This document shows, piece by piece, positions 7,401-16,776 of a stretch of 64,000 nt of DNA. Origin of the DNA: Streptococcus ovuberis (GTDB lineage: Bacteria; Bacillota; Bacilli; Lactobacillales; Streptococcaceae); NCBI RefSeq assembly GCF_012396585.1, contig NZ_JAAXPR010000002.1:1-64000 (forward strand). The letters run 5' to 3'. A model generated the notes under the pieces. It was not told the DNA's origin, ran no database searches, and saw only the letters and a list, made by a program, of their open reading frames with translations. How positions within the stretch are numbered: the first letter of the stretch is position 1; every line of letters begins with the position of its first letter. Both the position numbers and the translations under genes were made by a program.

Positions 7401-8396
7401 ATGAAACGAATTGCTGTTGATGCCATGGGAGGGGATTACGCACCTCAGGCGATTGTCGAGGGGGTTAATCAAGCCATAGAGCTTTATAAGGATATTGAGG
7501 TCCAACTTTATGGGGATGAGGCAAAGATCAAGCCTTATCTTAAGGAAAATCCGCGTATCCGTATTGTCCACACCGAGGAAAAGATTGATTCGGATGAGGA
7601 GCCGGCTAAGGCGATCCGCCGTAAGAAACAGGCATCGATGGTTCTGGCAGCTAAGGCGGTCAAGGATGGCCAAGCAGATGCTGTTTTATCAGCGGGAAAT
7701 ACAGGTGCACTCTTAGCGGCGGGTCTCTTTGTGGTTGGACGCATCAAGGGAGTTGAACGGCCAGGGCTCTTATCTACCTTGCCGACTCGGGATGGTCAGG
7801 GGTTTGATATGCTTGACCTAGGAGCAAATGCTGAGAATACACCGCATCACCTCTATCAATATGCTGTTCTTGGTGCCTTTTATGCTAAGCATGTGCGCGG
7901 TTTAACTAATCCTCGCATTGGCCTTTTGAATAATGGCACTGAAGAGACAAAAGGCGATAGCTTGCGTAAGGAGACCTATCAGTTGTTGGTAGCTGATCCA
8001 AATCTGAATTTTATTGGTAACATAGAGGCTAGAGAACTTCTGAATGGTGTGGCAGATGTTGTCGTGGCAGATGGGTTTGTGGGAAATGCTGTGCTTAAAA
8101 CCATTGAGGGAACAGCCATGTCTGTCATGAGTCAGCTCAAATCAGCCATTGCTTCAGGAGGGCTACGTGCTAAACTGGGTGCCCTTCTGCTTAAACCAAG
8201 TCTTTACCGATTAAAAGACAGTTTAGACTATTCTAGCGCTGGTGGGGCAGTCTTGTTTGGGCTTAAGGCGCCTGTGGTTAAGGCGCACGGGTCCAGTGAT
8301 GCCAAGAGTATTGTCAGCACGCTTCGTCAAATTAGGACCATGCTGGAAACGGATGTGGTCGGTCAGTCGGTTCAAGAATTTTCAGAAGAGGAATAA
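7401..8396 (+). CDS. plsX: Phosphate acyltransferase PlsX
   Basis: Converts acyl-ACP to acyl-phosphate, the first step of glycerophospholipid synthesis in Firmicutes; a peripheral membrane enzyme. The 331-residue protein starts [16 protein letters not shown] and has the family motifs [15 protein letters not shown] and [15 protein letters not shown] 7401 has AAAGGAG nine to twelve bases upstream; the in-frame TTG at 7377 lies before that site. It is followed after two bases by an acyl carrier protein gene, which would supply or receive the acyl chain. Confidence 0.95.
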   Translation: MKRIAVDAMGGDYAPQAIVEGVNQAIELYKDIEVQLYGDEAKIKPYLKENPRIRIVHTEEKIDSDEEPAKAIRRKKQASMVLAAKAVKDGQADAVLSAGNTGALLAAGLFVVGRIKGVERPGLLSTLPTRDGQGFDMLDLGANAENTPHHLYQYAVLGAFYAKHVRGLTNPRIGLLNNGTEETKGDSLRKETYQLLVADPNLNFIGNIEARELLNGVADVVVADGFVGNAVLKTIEGTAMSVMSQLKSAIASGGLRAKLGALLLKPSLYRLKDSLDYSSAGGAVLFGLKAPVVKAHGSSDAKSIVSTLRQIRTMLETDVVGQSVQEFSEEE

Positions 8397-8398
8397 AA

Positions 8399-8641
8399 AT
8401 GTCACAAGAAGTTATCTATCAAAAACTCCTTGCTTTAGTTAAGGAATTCCAAGGCGAAGGCGTTGTGCTTTCTGAGGATTTGCTACTTCGGGATCAGTTT
8501 ACCGATTCTGTCGCATTGATGGAATTTGTCATCAGTTTGGAGGATGCTTTTAACATTGAGATTCCAGACCGAGATCTAGAAACTTTTCAGACAGTAGCAG
8601 ACCTGGTTGATTATATCGCGAAAAGCAATCGCCAGTTTTAA
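8399..8641 (+). CDS. acpP: Acyl carrier protein (plsX-linked copy)
   Basis: An 80-residue four-helix acyl carrier protein. The phosphopantetheine Ser lies in FTDSVALMEF, a divergent form of the usual DSLD motif that still has the Asp-Ser pair. It follows plsX with a two-base gap. A second acyl carrier protein with the classic DADSLD motif is in the fatty-acid cluster at 45387, so this copy is probably specialised for PlsX or another acyl-transfer task. A strong terminator follows. Confidence 0.9.
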   Translation: MSQEVIYQKLLALVKEFQGEGVVLSEDLLLRDQFTDSVALMEFVISLEDAFNIEIPDRDLETFQTVADLVDYIAKSNRQF

Positions 8642-8659
8642 CTAACATGAGTATCGAAT

Positions 8660-8698
8660 AGCACTTGATCAAAGGAAGGAAGATCAGGTGCTTATTTT
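8660..8698 (+). terminator. plsX-acpP terminator
   Basis: AGCACTTGATC (8660-8670) pairs with GATCAGGTGCT (8682-8692) with one G-U pair, followed by TATTTTT. Confidence 0.85.
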
Positions 8699-8814
8699 TG
8701 GCGCACTAATTGTTAAAATAAGTCAGGCAAGTCATCCAACTCCCCAAAACGGTAGTACTCAATAAAAAACAGATAATTTAGGGACATTACCGACTGATTG
8801 TCAAAGAAACACTA

Positions 8815-8846
8815 TGGGTTAATTGCCAAATGCCGCAATTAACCCA
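8815..8846. repeat. Perfect 12-bp inverted repeat with 8-base loop
   Basis: TGGGTTAATTGC (8815-8826) and GCAATTAACCCA (8835-8846) are perfectly complementary. No T run follows on either strand, so it is not a standard terminator. It could be a protein-binding palindrome or the end of a relic element. Confidence 0.6.
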
Positions 8847-9289
8847 AAACTTTTCCAATAGTCTAGGGGACTATTAGAGAAGTACCCTATGGAACTGGGA
8901 AAACTAGTGACGGTAGGACTAGACATGATACAGTCCAGTAAACGAACCATTTATATGTTTGATTTTGAAAGAGTATAGAGGTACTAGTTGTTTAGTAATG
9001 ATTAGAATGTTATCTTAAGGAGGGGAAACAATTGAGCCATTATCAGAATGTGATGAGTTGTTATCAACCGTTACCTTAGTCGTTCCTGCAGTGTAAACGA
9101 ACTGTTTAAGGTGATAGTTAGGATCGTTACAGTCCTAAAGCTGTTTGGGTGATGAATTCAGTGGATGAGATAAATGGCGTTGCACCTCAGCTTTTTGCCT
9201 TCAAAAGCCCTACACTTAGGGACATTTAAGAACCGTATCTCGGTGACATGACGATAAACAGTAGAGGTCGGACAAAAAATAGAGTACAG

Positions 9290-9340
9290 AAAAGGCACAG
9301 AATTGCGTTATGAGAATCGTTTCTTCTATGCCTTTTTAGT
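9290..9340 (+). terminator. Terminator-like hairpin in the gene-free stretch
   Basis: AAAAGGCACAGAA (9290-9302) pairs imperfectly with TTCTTCTATGCCTTTTT (9321-9337). It may end transcription of a gene that is now lost. Confidence 0.5.
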
Positions 9341-9881
9341 ATTCAGTGTGTCAGTATTTTCTAGGAAGGTCTAGCTTAACAAAGAAAAGAGCACTGACAC
9401 GTTTTTTTGAAATGACGCAGTTAGAAGTTACTTCCACGATCACAGGGATTGGTTTTATTTTCAGGAGATAATGGGATATTGGGGCATCTTATGCGCACGT
9501 GCAAGGGCGATGTCCTCCTTGGGAAATTTGGTTGTCAAAGGAAGACAAAATTGGCTTATCAGAGTGTGCTACCAATGGGTCTGGATAGGAGCGGGATAGG
9601 TCTGAGAGAAATCATTTTTCTTGGCTCTGTTTGGGAGGAATTCTGAATGCTTTGTTTACATAAAAATATATGCAAAGAGAAGTTCATTGGTTTTAAAAAT
9701 CAAGAATAGTCGACTTGATCCTAGCTAAGACAGACTTTGCTCATACTAGAAAGAGTTGGCAGCAGTTGTTTTTTTAGAGAGCTCTATTGTTATAGCATGG
9801 CGAACCGTTAGTTTTAATGGGGAAGAAGGATTGGAGTTAAGCTAGTGATGGCATCAATAGATTCATAAGCTTATATCCTAT

Positions 9882-10718
9882 CTAACGGTTTTGTTTGCGC
9901 CATTGGCTTGGAGATTGATGAAATTGGCGCTTAAAAGCATTGGAAAAATTAAACTGGTTGGAGTAGCCAACAGTCTCAGCAATTTCTTGTAGACTTAGTG
10001 TTGTATTTTTAAGGAGTTCGCAAGCTTCACTTAATCGGTATTGAATGATAAATTGTTGAGGAGAGATGTTCATCTCTTTTTTAAATAGGCGACTAAAATA
10101 ATGTTTGTTGAGATTACAGCGTTTGGCCATATCTTCTACACCAATAGGAAGATGGTAATTTCTCTCTACAAAATTAATCCCCTCACGAATATAGAAATCT
10201 TTGATATCCTCATGCGAAATGGATGTTTGCTCTATAGATTCCTCGATCAAGTGGAAAATAAATAGGTAGAGGTGCCCTAATAAAAGAGAACTTCGGCTGT
10301 TATTGAGATCAAGGATCGTTCTCATCTCTTGGTAGACAGGGCTTTCCAAGGCTGCTTTCTTCTGGGTAAAAATGGGTTGTTTAGCAGATAGACCAGCTTG
10401 CTTGATAAAATGCTCGGCTTTTAAGCCGTCGAATTCAATCCAAATATAGGTCCAAGGGTCCTCAAAATCGGCTTCGTAGCTACAGATCATATTAGGGGAA
10501 ATTAAGAAGCCTTGACCAGCCGTTAAGGGAAAACAACGTTCTTCACCTGTGGAATAAAATGTACCAGATCCCGAAATAACATAATGAAACAGATAGTGTT
10601 GCTTCATGGTTGGACCAAAAGAGTGCAGGGGTTTACATGCTTCCATGCCGAATTGAATGGGATAAAAATCAACGTACGACCTATTATTAAAAACATAAAA
10701 TTTAGCTTTTTGTACCAT
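9882..10718 (-). CDS. rafR: AraC-family activator of the alpha-galactoside locus (RafR/MsmR-like)
   Basis: A 278-residue regulator with an N-terminal cupin-like sugar-sensing domain (residues about 1-150, including HYVISGSGTFYSTGE) and a C-terminal pair of AraC helix-turn-helix motifs (MAKRCNLNKHYFSRLFKKE and IAETVGYSNQFNFSNAFKR). It resembles MsmR/RafR, which activate the raffinose/multiple sugar operon in streptococci on sensing alpha-galactosides. ATG 10718 is chosen because AGGTGAGG lies directly upstream; a GTG at 10727 would place the start inside that site. It is divergent from rafE across a 199-bp control region. Confidence 0.85.
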   Translation of the reverse strand: MVQKAKFYVFNNRSYVDFYPIQFGMEACKPLHSFGPTMKQHYLFHYVISGSGTFYSTGEERCFPLTAGQGFLISPNMICSYEADFEDPWTYIWIEFDGLKAEHFIKQAGLSAKQPIFTQKKAALESPVYQEMRTILDLNNSRSSLLLGHLYLFIFHLIEESIEQTSISHEDIKDFYIREGINFVERNYHLPIGVEDMAKRCNLNKHYFSRLFKKEMNISPQQFIIQYRLSEACELLKNTTLSLQEIAETVGYSNQFNFSNAFKRQFHQSPSQWRKQNR

Positions 10719-10753
10719 AAACCTCACCTAAAGAAAACAAAAAATATAGGACT

Positions 10754-10762
10754 ATTATAGCA
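10754..10762 (-). promoter_or_regulatory. rafR promoter, extended -10
   Basis: Reading the minus strand, TGCTATAAT runs from 10762 to 10754, a perfect extended -10 element. A weak -35 (TTACAA, 10781-10776) lies 16 bp upstream. Confidence 0.6.
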
Positions 10763-10847
10763 TTTCTATATGCTTTTGTAACTTTTTATATTAAAAACAA
10801 CAAATTGACCTTAAACTCATATAAATCAAGTCAAATCCCCCTATTTA

Positions 10848-10862
10848 TTGAAAGCGTTATCT
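10848..10862 (+). promoter_or_regulatory. cre site upstream of rafE
   Basis: TTGAAAGCGTTATCT fits the CcpA consensus WTGNAANCGNWNNCW at every position. It lies about 56 bp before the rafE start, where bound CcpA would repress transcription when glucose is present, as for the pneumococcal raf operon. Confidence 0.75.
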
Positions 10863-10917
10863 TTGATAAACTTAAATTACAAATAACAAGGGATTCCCTT
10901 GAAAAAGGAGATTAATG

Positions 10918-12204
10918 ATGAAGACGCTCGTACGTTTTTGTAGCTTAATGGCAGTGTCAACTTTATTAGCCGCATGTGGATCTGGTACTTCTGATAACAG
11001 TTCATCCTCGTCAGAATCTCAATCCAATAATTCTGGCAAAACAGAATTATCCTACGCCATATGGGATTCCAACCAAGAACCTGGGATTCGTCAAATTGCT
11101 GATCAATTTGAGGCTCAGAATCCTGATATTAAGGTTAAGATTCAAGTAGTTAATTGGGATAATTACTGGACCATGTTGGAAGCAGGGGCAACAGGAGGGT
11201 CTTTACCAGATGCATTCTGGATGCACTCTAATGAAATCTACCGCTATGCTTCTAATGACATGCTGTTGCCATTGGATGATTATTTAGCCAAAAGCAAGAC
11301 CGCTAGTCTATCGAATTTCCCAGATGGCCTGAATGCCATTTACAATATTAATGATAAGCAATATGCCTTACCAAAAGACTTTGACACCATCGGCTTATGG
11401 TATAACAAAAAAATGTTTGACGAGGCCGGCATAGCTTATCCAGATGAGACTTGGGATTGGGATAAATTAAAAGAAGTTGCTAAAAAACTAACCAAAGACG
11501 ATGGTAGTCAATATGGTTTTGGAGCAGGTTTCAGTAATCAAGAAGGTTTCTACAACTTTATTTACCAGAATGGTGGTCAGGTTCTGGCAGATGCTAAAAC
11601 ATCTGGATATGATGATCCTAAAACAGTGGAGGCGTTGGATTACTACTTCAGTTTCGTCAAAGAAAAATTATCTCCTGTGATGACAGAGGATCGAAAACGC
11701 GCAGAAGCCTTCCAAAACGGTCAAGTAGCTATGGGAGTCTTTGGTTCGTGGAATTTATCTGGATTTTCTTCTAATGATTATGTAAAAGCGAATGCAGATG
11801 TCGCCGTTTTACCAAAAGGGCCAAATGGCAAACGAGCTACCATTTTTAATGGTTTGGGAAATGCGATTGCAGCAAACACCAAACATCCTGAAGCAGCTTG
11901 GAAATGGGTGGAATATTTGAGTTCCAAGGAGGCTCAAGAAATGCAAGCTAAGTTAGGTGTGGCCATATCAGCCTATGAAGGCGCTGCTCAAACCTGGGTT
12001 GACTCGAATAAAGATTTTGCGGTTCAAAAATATGTTGATATGCTCGAGTATGCCCAAATCAGGCCTTACTCTCAAATGACCCTTAAGTGGGAAGAAAAGG
12101 CCTATGAGTTATTAAAACCAGCTTATTTGGGAGAAGAAAAAACGAAAGATGCGGCTCAAAAAGCAGCGGATCAAATGAATGAGGTGCTTGCTTCAGAGAA
12201 ATAA
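10918..12204 (+). CDS. rafE: ABC sugar-binding lipoprotein (RafE/MsmE-like)
   Basis: A 428-residue solute-binding protein of a CUT1 ABC transporter. It has a lipoprotein signal peptide ending in the lipobox LLAAC at about residue 20, a Ser/Asn-rich linker, and a mature family 1 binding domain (SYAIWDSNQEPGIRQIADQFE, MGVFGSWNLSGF). It would be anchored to the outer face of the membrane and deliver raffinose, melibiose or related oligosaccharides to the permeases encoded next. ATG 10918 is preferred to 10915 for its seven-base spacing from GGAG at 10907-10910. Confidence 0.85.
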   Translation: MKTLVRFCSLMAVSTLLAACGSGTSDNSSSSSESQSNNSGKTELSYAIWDSNQEPGIRQIADQFEAQNPDIKVKIQVVNWDNYWTMLEAGATGGSLPDAFWMHSNEIYRYASNDMLLPLDDYLAKSKTASLSNFPDGLNAIYNINDKQYALPKDFDTIGLWYNKKMFDEAGIAYPDETWDWDKLKEVAKKLTKDDGSQYGFGAGFSNQEGFYNFIYQNGGQVLADAKTSGYDDPKTVEALDYYFSFVKEKLSPVMTEDRKRAEAFQNGQVAMGVFGSWNLSGFSSNDYVKANADVAVLPKGPNGKRATIFNGLGNAIAANTKHPEAAWKWVEYLSSKEAQEMQAKLGVAISAYEGAAQTWVDSNKDFAVQKYVDMLEYAQIRPYSQMTLKWEEKAYELLKPAYLGEEKTKDAAQKAADQMNEVLASEK

Positions 12205-12209
12205 AAGCA

Positions 12210-12243
12210 CGAAAGTCTGGATAGCTGGCTGTCCAGACTTTCG
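12210..12243 (+). terminator. Perfect hairpin between binding-protein and permease genes
   Basis: CGAAAGTCTGGA (12210-12221) pairs perfectly with TCCAGACTTTCG (12232-12243). No T run follows. Such stems after binding-protein genes often stabilise or attenuate the mRNA so that the binding protein is made in excess of the permeases. Confidence 0.6.
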
Positions 12244-12258
12244 ATTAATGGAGGAGTT

Positions 12259-13152
12259 ATGGCGACAAAAAGAGAACAGAGGAATCAAGCTTTGTGGGGC
12301 TTAGGAATGGTAGCTCCGACGATTATTGGACTCATGGTCTTAAATATTATTCCTATTTTTCAGACGATAAAATTGAGTTTCTTTAAAAGTGGCGATTTCG
12401 GCAAGAGCGATATTTTTATAGGGTTAGAAAATTATCGTCGTTTAATGACAGATCCTCAAGTCTGGCAGGCAACGTGGAATACGATTAAATACACGCTGTT
12501 AGTGGTGCCGATAACGGTTATGCTTGCAATGCTTTTAGCTGTTTTACTTAATACAAAATTGAAAGGCAAGCATGTCTACCGAACCATTTTATTTTTACCG
12601 ATGGTCGCGGCGCCTGCTGCAGTGACTATGGTGTGGAGATGGCTGTATAATACGGATTTTGGCTTGATTAATCATGTGTTAGGGCGATTTGGCATTGGCC
12701 CTGTGAACTGGATTGAGAATCCTAGTATAGCCTTATACGCTATAGCAGCAATCGGGATCTGGAGTACGGTAGGGTATAGCATGATTCTCATTTTAGCAGG
12801 CCTTCAAGAAATTCCAAACGATTTTTATGAAGCAGCGATTATTGATGGGGCTAGCCCTTTTAAGCAATTTTTCAATATTACGCTACCACTTGTTTCTCCT
12901 ACCTTATTTTTTGTAGTTGTGACAAGTATTATCCAATCTATGCAGGTTTTTGATGTCATCTACATGATGGAAGATATTAAGAGCCCAGCTTATGATAAGA
13001 CCGTTTCACTGGTTTATCTATTTTATAATCATTCTTTCAAATACTCAGATAAGGGGTATGGGTCTACGGTCGTGATTTTATTGCTAGGACTGATTTTACT
13101 ACTGACAGTAATCCAAATGAACGTCCAAAAAAGATGGGTTCACTATCGCTAG
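12259..13152 (+). CDS. rafF: ABC sugar permease (RafF/MsmF-like)
   Basis: A 297-residue inner-membrane permease with about six transmembrane helices. The EAA loop that docks the ATPase is DFYEAAIIDGASPFKQFFNITLPL. It pairs with the next gene to form the CUT1 channel. GGAGG precedes the ATG. It is 54 bp downstream of rafE, with the hairpin in between. Confidence 0.87.
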   Translation: MATKREQRNQALWGLGMVAPTIIGLMVLNIIPIFQTIKLSFFKSGDFGKSDIFIGLENYRRLMTDPQVWQATWNTIKYTLLVVPITVMLAMLLAVLLNTKLKGKHVYRTILFLPMVAAPAAVTMVWRWLYNTDFGLINHVLGRFGIGPVNWIENPSIALYAIAAIGIWSTVGYSMILILAGLQEIPNDFYEAAIIDGASPFKQFFNITLPLVSPTLFFVVVTSIIQSMQVFDVIYMMEDIKSPAYDKTVSLVYLFYNHSFKYSDKGYGSTVVILLLGLILLLTVIQMNVQKRWVHYR

Positions 13153-13164
13153 GAAGGGGAGCAA

Positions 13165-13995
13165 ATGCAGTCAAAATTCTTAAAACAAAACCTTTGGATT
13201 CACCTTTTACTCATAACTGTTTCTTTTGGAATGATTTTGCCCTTTATTTGGATGGTTTTAACTTCCTTCAAGTCGGTTACAGAATCAACCCAGATGAACC
13301 CCTTCCAAATTTTACCGTCTAAGTGGTTGGTGGGGAACTACACAGAAGTTATAAGAACCAATAATTTTATAGTACTCTATTTGAATACTATTCTGATGAT
13401 GGTCTGGCGCATCTTTAGCTCGGTGATGTTCTCTGCTATGGCAGCCTACGCCTTTGCCAGATTACAATTTCCATTTAAAAACGTTTTATTTGGATTGGTT
13501 CTGTTTCAAATGATGGTGCCTCCACAACTCTTTGTTATTCCGCAGTATTTGATGATTGACCAAATGGGCATGAGAAATACCATTTTTGCGCTTGTCTTTC
13601 CTGGTTTGGTGAGCGCTTTTGGAACATTCTTGCTTCGTCAATTTTTCATGGGTTTACCAAAAGAGCTGGAAGAATCGGCTAAGTTAGACGGTTGCAACAT
13701 TGGGCAAACTTTTTTCAAAGTAATGTTACCGCTGGCCAAGTCTGGTCTGATTGCTTTGGCGATTTTTACAGCTCTGTTTGCTTTTAAAGATTTGCTATGG
13801 CCGTTGATTATTAATGCAGACCCTAGTAAGGCGACGCTATCTAGCGCTCTATCTAAGATTCAAGGCGCCTATACGGTTAATTACCCTCAGTTGATGGCTG
13901 CAAGCGTACTAGCGATCTGGCCGATGGTTATCTTGTACATTATTTTCCAAAAGCAGTTTATTCAAGGAATTGCCAGTTCAGGTAGCAAACTGTAA
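13165..13995 (+). CDS. rafG: ABC sugar permease (RafG/MsmG-like)
   Basis: The second CUT1 permease, 276 residues, with about six transmembrane helices and the EAA loop ELEESAKLDGCNIGQTFFKVMLPL. It lies 12 bp after rafF with GGGGAG as ribosome binding site. No ATPase gene is present in the locus; streptococci commonly energise such permeases with a shared MsmK ATPase encoded elsewhere. Confidence 0.87.
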   Translation: MQSKFLKQNLWIHLLLITVSFGMILPFIWMVLTSFKSVTESTQMNPFQILPSKWLVGNYTEVIRTNNFIVLYLNTILMMVWRIFSSVMFSAMAAYAFARLQFPFKNVLFGLVLFQMMVPPQLFVIPQYLMIDQMGMRNTIFALVFPGLVSAFGTFLLRQFFMGLPKELEESAKLDGCNIGQTFFKVMLPLAKSGLIALAIFTALFAFKDLLWPLIINADPSKATLSSALSKIQGAYTVNYPQLMAASVLAIWPMVILYIIFQKQFIQGIASSGSKL

Positions 13996-14034
13996 TGACT
14001 GGTTAAAAGAAATTTATACAGATTGGAGTGACTT

Positions 14035-16236
14035 ATGGGGATTCTATTTAAACAAGAAAGCCAAGAGTTTCATCTTTACAATGAGACAATCAGTTATGTG
14101 ATGGGCATTCTTCCAAACGGGCATATTGGGCAACTTTATTACGGGAAACGTGTTAGTACAGATCTTTCTTACCGCTATTTGCTGGAAGATGAGTATCGCG
14201 CGCTGACGTCTTTTGTCTATGACGATGGGACTTCGTTCTCTTTACAGCATACGCGACAGGAATATGCCTGCTATGGCACGACCGACTATGGTTTACCTGC
14301 TTTTGAAATCGAACAAATAGACGGTAGTTGTTTGTCGCATTTTGAGTATCAGACTTACCGCATCCTAAAAGGGAAACCCCACTTAGAAGGCTTACCAGCC
14401 TTGTATTTGAATCAGGAAGACGAAGCTGAAACCTTGGAAATAGAGCTTTGGGATAAAGGTTCCCAAACACGACTGGTATTGAGCTATACCGTTTTTAGGG
14501 GCTATTCGGTCATAACAAGGCAGGCGCGGTTTGAACAAGAAGGGGATTTACCAATCATTCTTAATAGAGCATTATCAATGAATTTGGACTTGCCAGATCG
14601 AGATTATGATTGGCTACACTTGGATGGTTCTTGGGGACGAGAACGTTATGTTGTGGAAAATCCTTTGCAAAATGGTTGCCAGTCCATCTATAGTTTAAAG
14701 GGTTCAAGTAGTGCGGAGCATAACCCTTTTCTAGCCTTAAAACGCCCTACAGCAGATGAGCACCAAGGGGAAGTTCTTGGGTTTTCTCTCATCTATAGTG
14801 GCAATTTTTTAGCACAGATAGATGTCAATGCGTTTGATAAGCTCCGAGTAAGTTTGGGGATTCATCCTGAGCGCTTCTCTTGGAAATTAAGCAAGGGAGA
14901 GCAATTCCAAACGCCTGAAGTAGTCATGGTTTATAGTGATGCTGGTTTAAATGCGATGAGCCAGACTTTTCATAAAGTTTTCCAGAAACATTTAGTGAGA
15001 GGTTACTGGCGTGATAGGGAACGTCCAATATTGCTGAATAACTGGGAAGCGATGTCCTTTGACTTTGATGAAGAAAAGATTCTGGATTTGGCCAGACAGG
15101 CAGCAAATGTAGGAGTAGAGTTCTTTGTACTGGATGATGGTTGGTTTGGTCAGCGTAATCACGAACATGCTGGCCTAGGAGACTGGGTGACTAATTTGGA
15201 GAAGCTTCCGCATGGTCTCACAGGGATTATTGAGCAGATTCATCAGTTGGGAATGGGGTTTGGTCTGTGGATTGAACCAGAAATGGTCAATAAAGATAGT
15301 GACCTATTTCGAGAGCATTCTGATTGGATTTTGCACCACCCGAACCACAGTCAATCGCATGGCCGCTTTCAATACACACTTGATTTATCGCGTGAAGAAG
15401 TCTACCAAAACATTTACCAACAACTTTACCGCCTCTTATCAGACCATAAGATAGACTATGTCAAATGGGATATGAACCGTTACATGACAGAGGTTTTCAG
15501 TCTGATGCGGTCAGCTGATCAACAAAACGAAACTTTTCATCGGTATATTTTGAATATCTATCGTCTTTATGACCAGCTGACAAAGGCTTTTCCAAAAGTT
15601 CTTTTTGAATCCTGTTCAAGTGGAGGTGGTCGTTTTGATCCTGGTATGCTTTACTACGCTCCTCAAGCTTGGACCAGTGATAATACGGATGCTATAGAGC
15701 GCCTGAAAATCCAGTATGGGACTTCTATGGTTTATCCACTGAATAGTATGGGCTGTCATATCTCAGCCAGTCCTAATCAGCAAATGGGTAGGCTAACACC
15801 GATGGAAACACGCGCAAACGTTGCTTTCTTCGGCAGTTTTGGTTATGAATTGGATTTATCCGAATTGAGTAAGGAAGAATATGAGGCCATTAGAGAACAG
15901 ATTGCCTTTTATAAGCACTACCGTTCCGTTTTTCAATTTGGTACCTTCACACGTCTGAAAAGTCCGTATGAAAGTGACTTATCAGCTTGGCAAGTGGTTT
16001 CAGAGGACAATGAGACGATTATTGTGGGACAATACAGGAGATTGGCTAGAGCGAACATCGGTTATCAGCGCTTACGTCTCAAGGGATTGCAAGCAGACGC
16101 TTACTATGAGTGCGATCATCAAATCTATTCAGGCAGTCAACTGATGGAAGCCGGTTTCTTAATTCGGAATAAAGACCATGTTGGTGAGGCAAAAGATTTC
16201 ACCTCTCGGCTCTATATTCTGAAATGCCTCTCATAA
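14035..16236 (+). CDS. aga: Alpha-galactosidase, glycoside hydrolase family 36
   Basis: Hydrolyses terminal alpha-1,6-galactose from melibiose and raffinose-type sugars inside the cell. The 733-residue length is normal for GH36. The nucleophile Asp is in VKWDMNRYMTE, the acid/base Asp is in AWTSDNTD after SCSSGGGRFDPG, and VLDDGWFG and WIEPEMVN are further family motifs. There is no signal peptide. It is the last gene of the locus, 39 bp after rafG; in the pneumococcal raf and mutans msm loci aga precedes the binding protein, so the order here differs. No sucrose phosphorylase (gtfA) follows. Confidence 0.93.
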   Translation: MGILFKQESQEFHLYNETISYVMGILPNGHIGQLYYGKRVSTDLSYRYLLEDEYRALTSFVYDDGTSFSLQHTRQEYACYGTTDYGLPAFEIEQIDGSCLSHFEYQTYRILKGKPHLEGLPALYLNQEDEAETLEIELWDKGSQTRLVLSYTVFRGYSVITRQARFEQEGDLPIILNRALSMNLDLPDRDYDWLHLDGSWGRERYVVENPLQNGCQSIYSLKGSSSAEHNPFLALKRPTADEHQGEVLGFSLIYSGNFLAQIDVNAFDKLRVSLGIHPERFSWKLSKGEQFQTPEVVMVYSDAGLNAMSQTFHKVFQKHLVRGYWRDRERPILLNNWEAMSFDFDEEKILDLARQAANVGVEFFVLDDGWFGQRNHEHAGLGDWVTNLEKLPHGLTGIIEQIHQLGMGFGLWIEPEMVNKDSDLFREHSDWILHHPNHSQSHGRFQYTLDLSREEVYQNIYQQLYRLLSDHKIDYVKWDMNRYMTEVFSLMRSADQQNETFHRYILNIYRLYDQLTKAFPKVLFESCSSGGGRFDPGMLYYAPQAWTSDNTDAIERLKIQYGTSMVYPLNSMGCHISASPNQQMGRLTPMETRANVAFFGSFGYELDLSELSKEEYEAIREQIAFYKHYRSVFQFGTFTRLKSPYESDLSAWQVVSEDNETIIVGQYRRLARANIGYQRLRLKGLQADAYYECDHQIYSGSQLMEAGFLIRNKDHVGEAKDFTSRLYILKCLS

Positions 16237-16357
16237 CTCCATCCTTCTTTTTAGCTAATAATGAAGGATCGCGTGATATTCTGTTACCGTAGATATCAGC
16301 CAACGATGTCATAGATCTTTTTAGCATAGTTGATTTGAAGGAATAGATGGAATCAAG

Positions 16358-16382
16358 GCTAGCTTTGTTAGAAAAAGCTAGC
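16358..16382. terminator. Hairpin downstream of aga
   Basis: GCTAGCTTT (16358-16366) pairs perfectly with AAAGCTAGC (16374-16382). It lacks a long T run but is the first strong stem after aga and could end or stabilise the raf transcript. Confidence 0.4.
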
Positions 16383-16402
16383 AAACGTTTTAGAGAGTTA
16401 AG

Positions 16403-16468
16403 AGACTCCCTATATAGTATCTAGTAAAATAACAACAATGAGTTTGCTAGATACAGTATGGGGAGTCT
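16403..16468. repeat. 22-bp imperfect inverted repeat with 22-base spacer
   Basis: The left arm 16403-16424 (starting AGACTCCC, ending TATCTAG) and the right arm 16447-16468 (starting CTAGATAC, ending GGAGTCT) match at about 19 of 22 positions. The size and structure suggest a small non-autonomous element or the fused ends of a lost insertion. Confidence 0.55.
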
Positions 16469-16749
16469 TTAGCTGTCTCAAAGAAGTCCAAAATCAGTAG
16501 AAGAAAAAGTAGCAAATGAATTTCCGAAATGGCAATGAAACGATTCGCCTAAACGAGAGGGTTTTAGAAGCCTAAAATAAACAGGTAAGATCCCTGTTGA
16601 AAATGCATTGCCCCTTCATTGGTGGCTCTAAACAACAACGTCATAAAGCAGAAAGACGCGATAGTGGACGTATCAAGGAATAGGATTGAACCCCATCACT
16701 GCTACTCGGCGTGTGATCATGGTTTTTACAAGTGTGAGGAATTTGACAA

Positions 16750-16774
16750 AAAATGGACCACGAAGGTCCATTTT
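16750..16774 (-). terminator. Terminator of the CHAP hydrolase gene
   Basis: AAAATGGACC (16750-16759) and GGTCCATTTT (16765-16774) form a 10-bp perfect stem directly after the stop codon, with a T run on the minus strand. Confidence 0.9.
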
Positions 16775-16776
16775 GC

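Larger units (their letters stand above)
8699..9881. other. Gene-free stretch of about 1.2 kb where purine genes stand in relatives
   Basis: No convincing gene on either strand; the longest open frame (9449-9646, 65 codons) has no ribosome binding site or family resemblance. The stretch holds a perfect 12-bp inverted repeat (8815-8846), a small stem AATAGTC/GACTATT (8857-8875) and a terminator-like hairpin (9290-9337). Stops are dense in all frames, consistent with decayed DNA. Confidence 0.6.
16237..16749. other. Gene-free gap with large hairpins
   Basis: No supported gene. Two strong inverted repeats (16358-16382 and 16403-16468) stand at the start. The remainder (16470-16740) has short broken open stretches and looks like decayed coding DNA that I cannot identify. 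Confidence 0.5.

Noticed and set aside
9449..9646. 65-codon open frame in the gene-free stretch
   Set aside because: It has no ribosome binding site, no recognisable motif and ordinary chance length for a region of decayed sequence.
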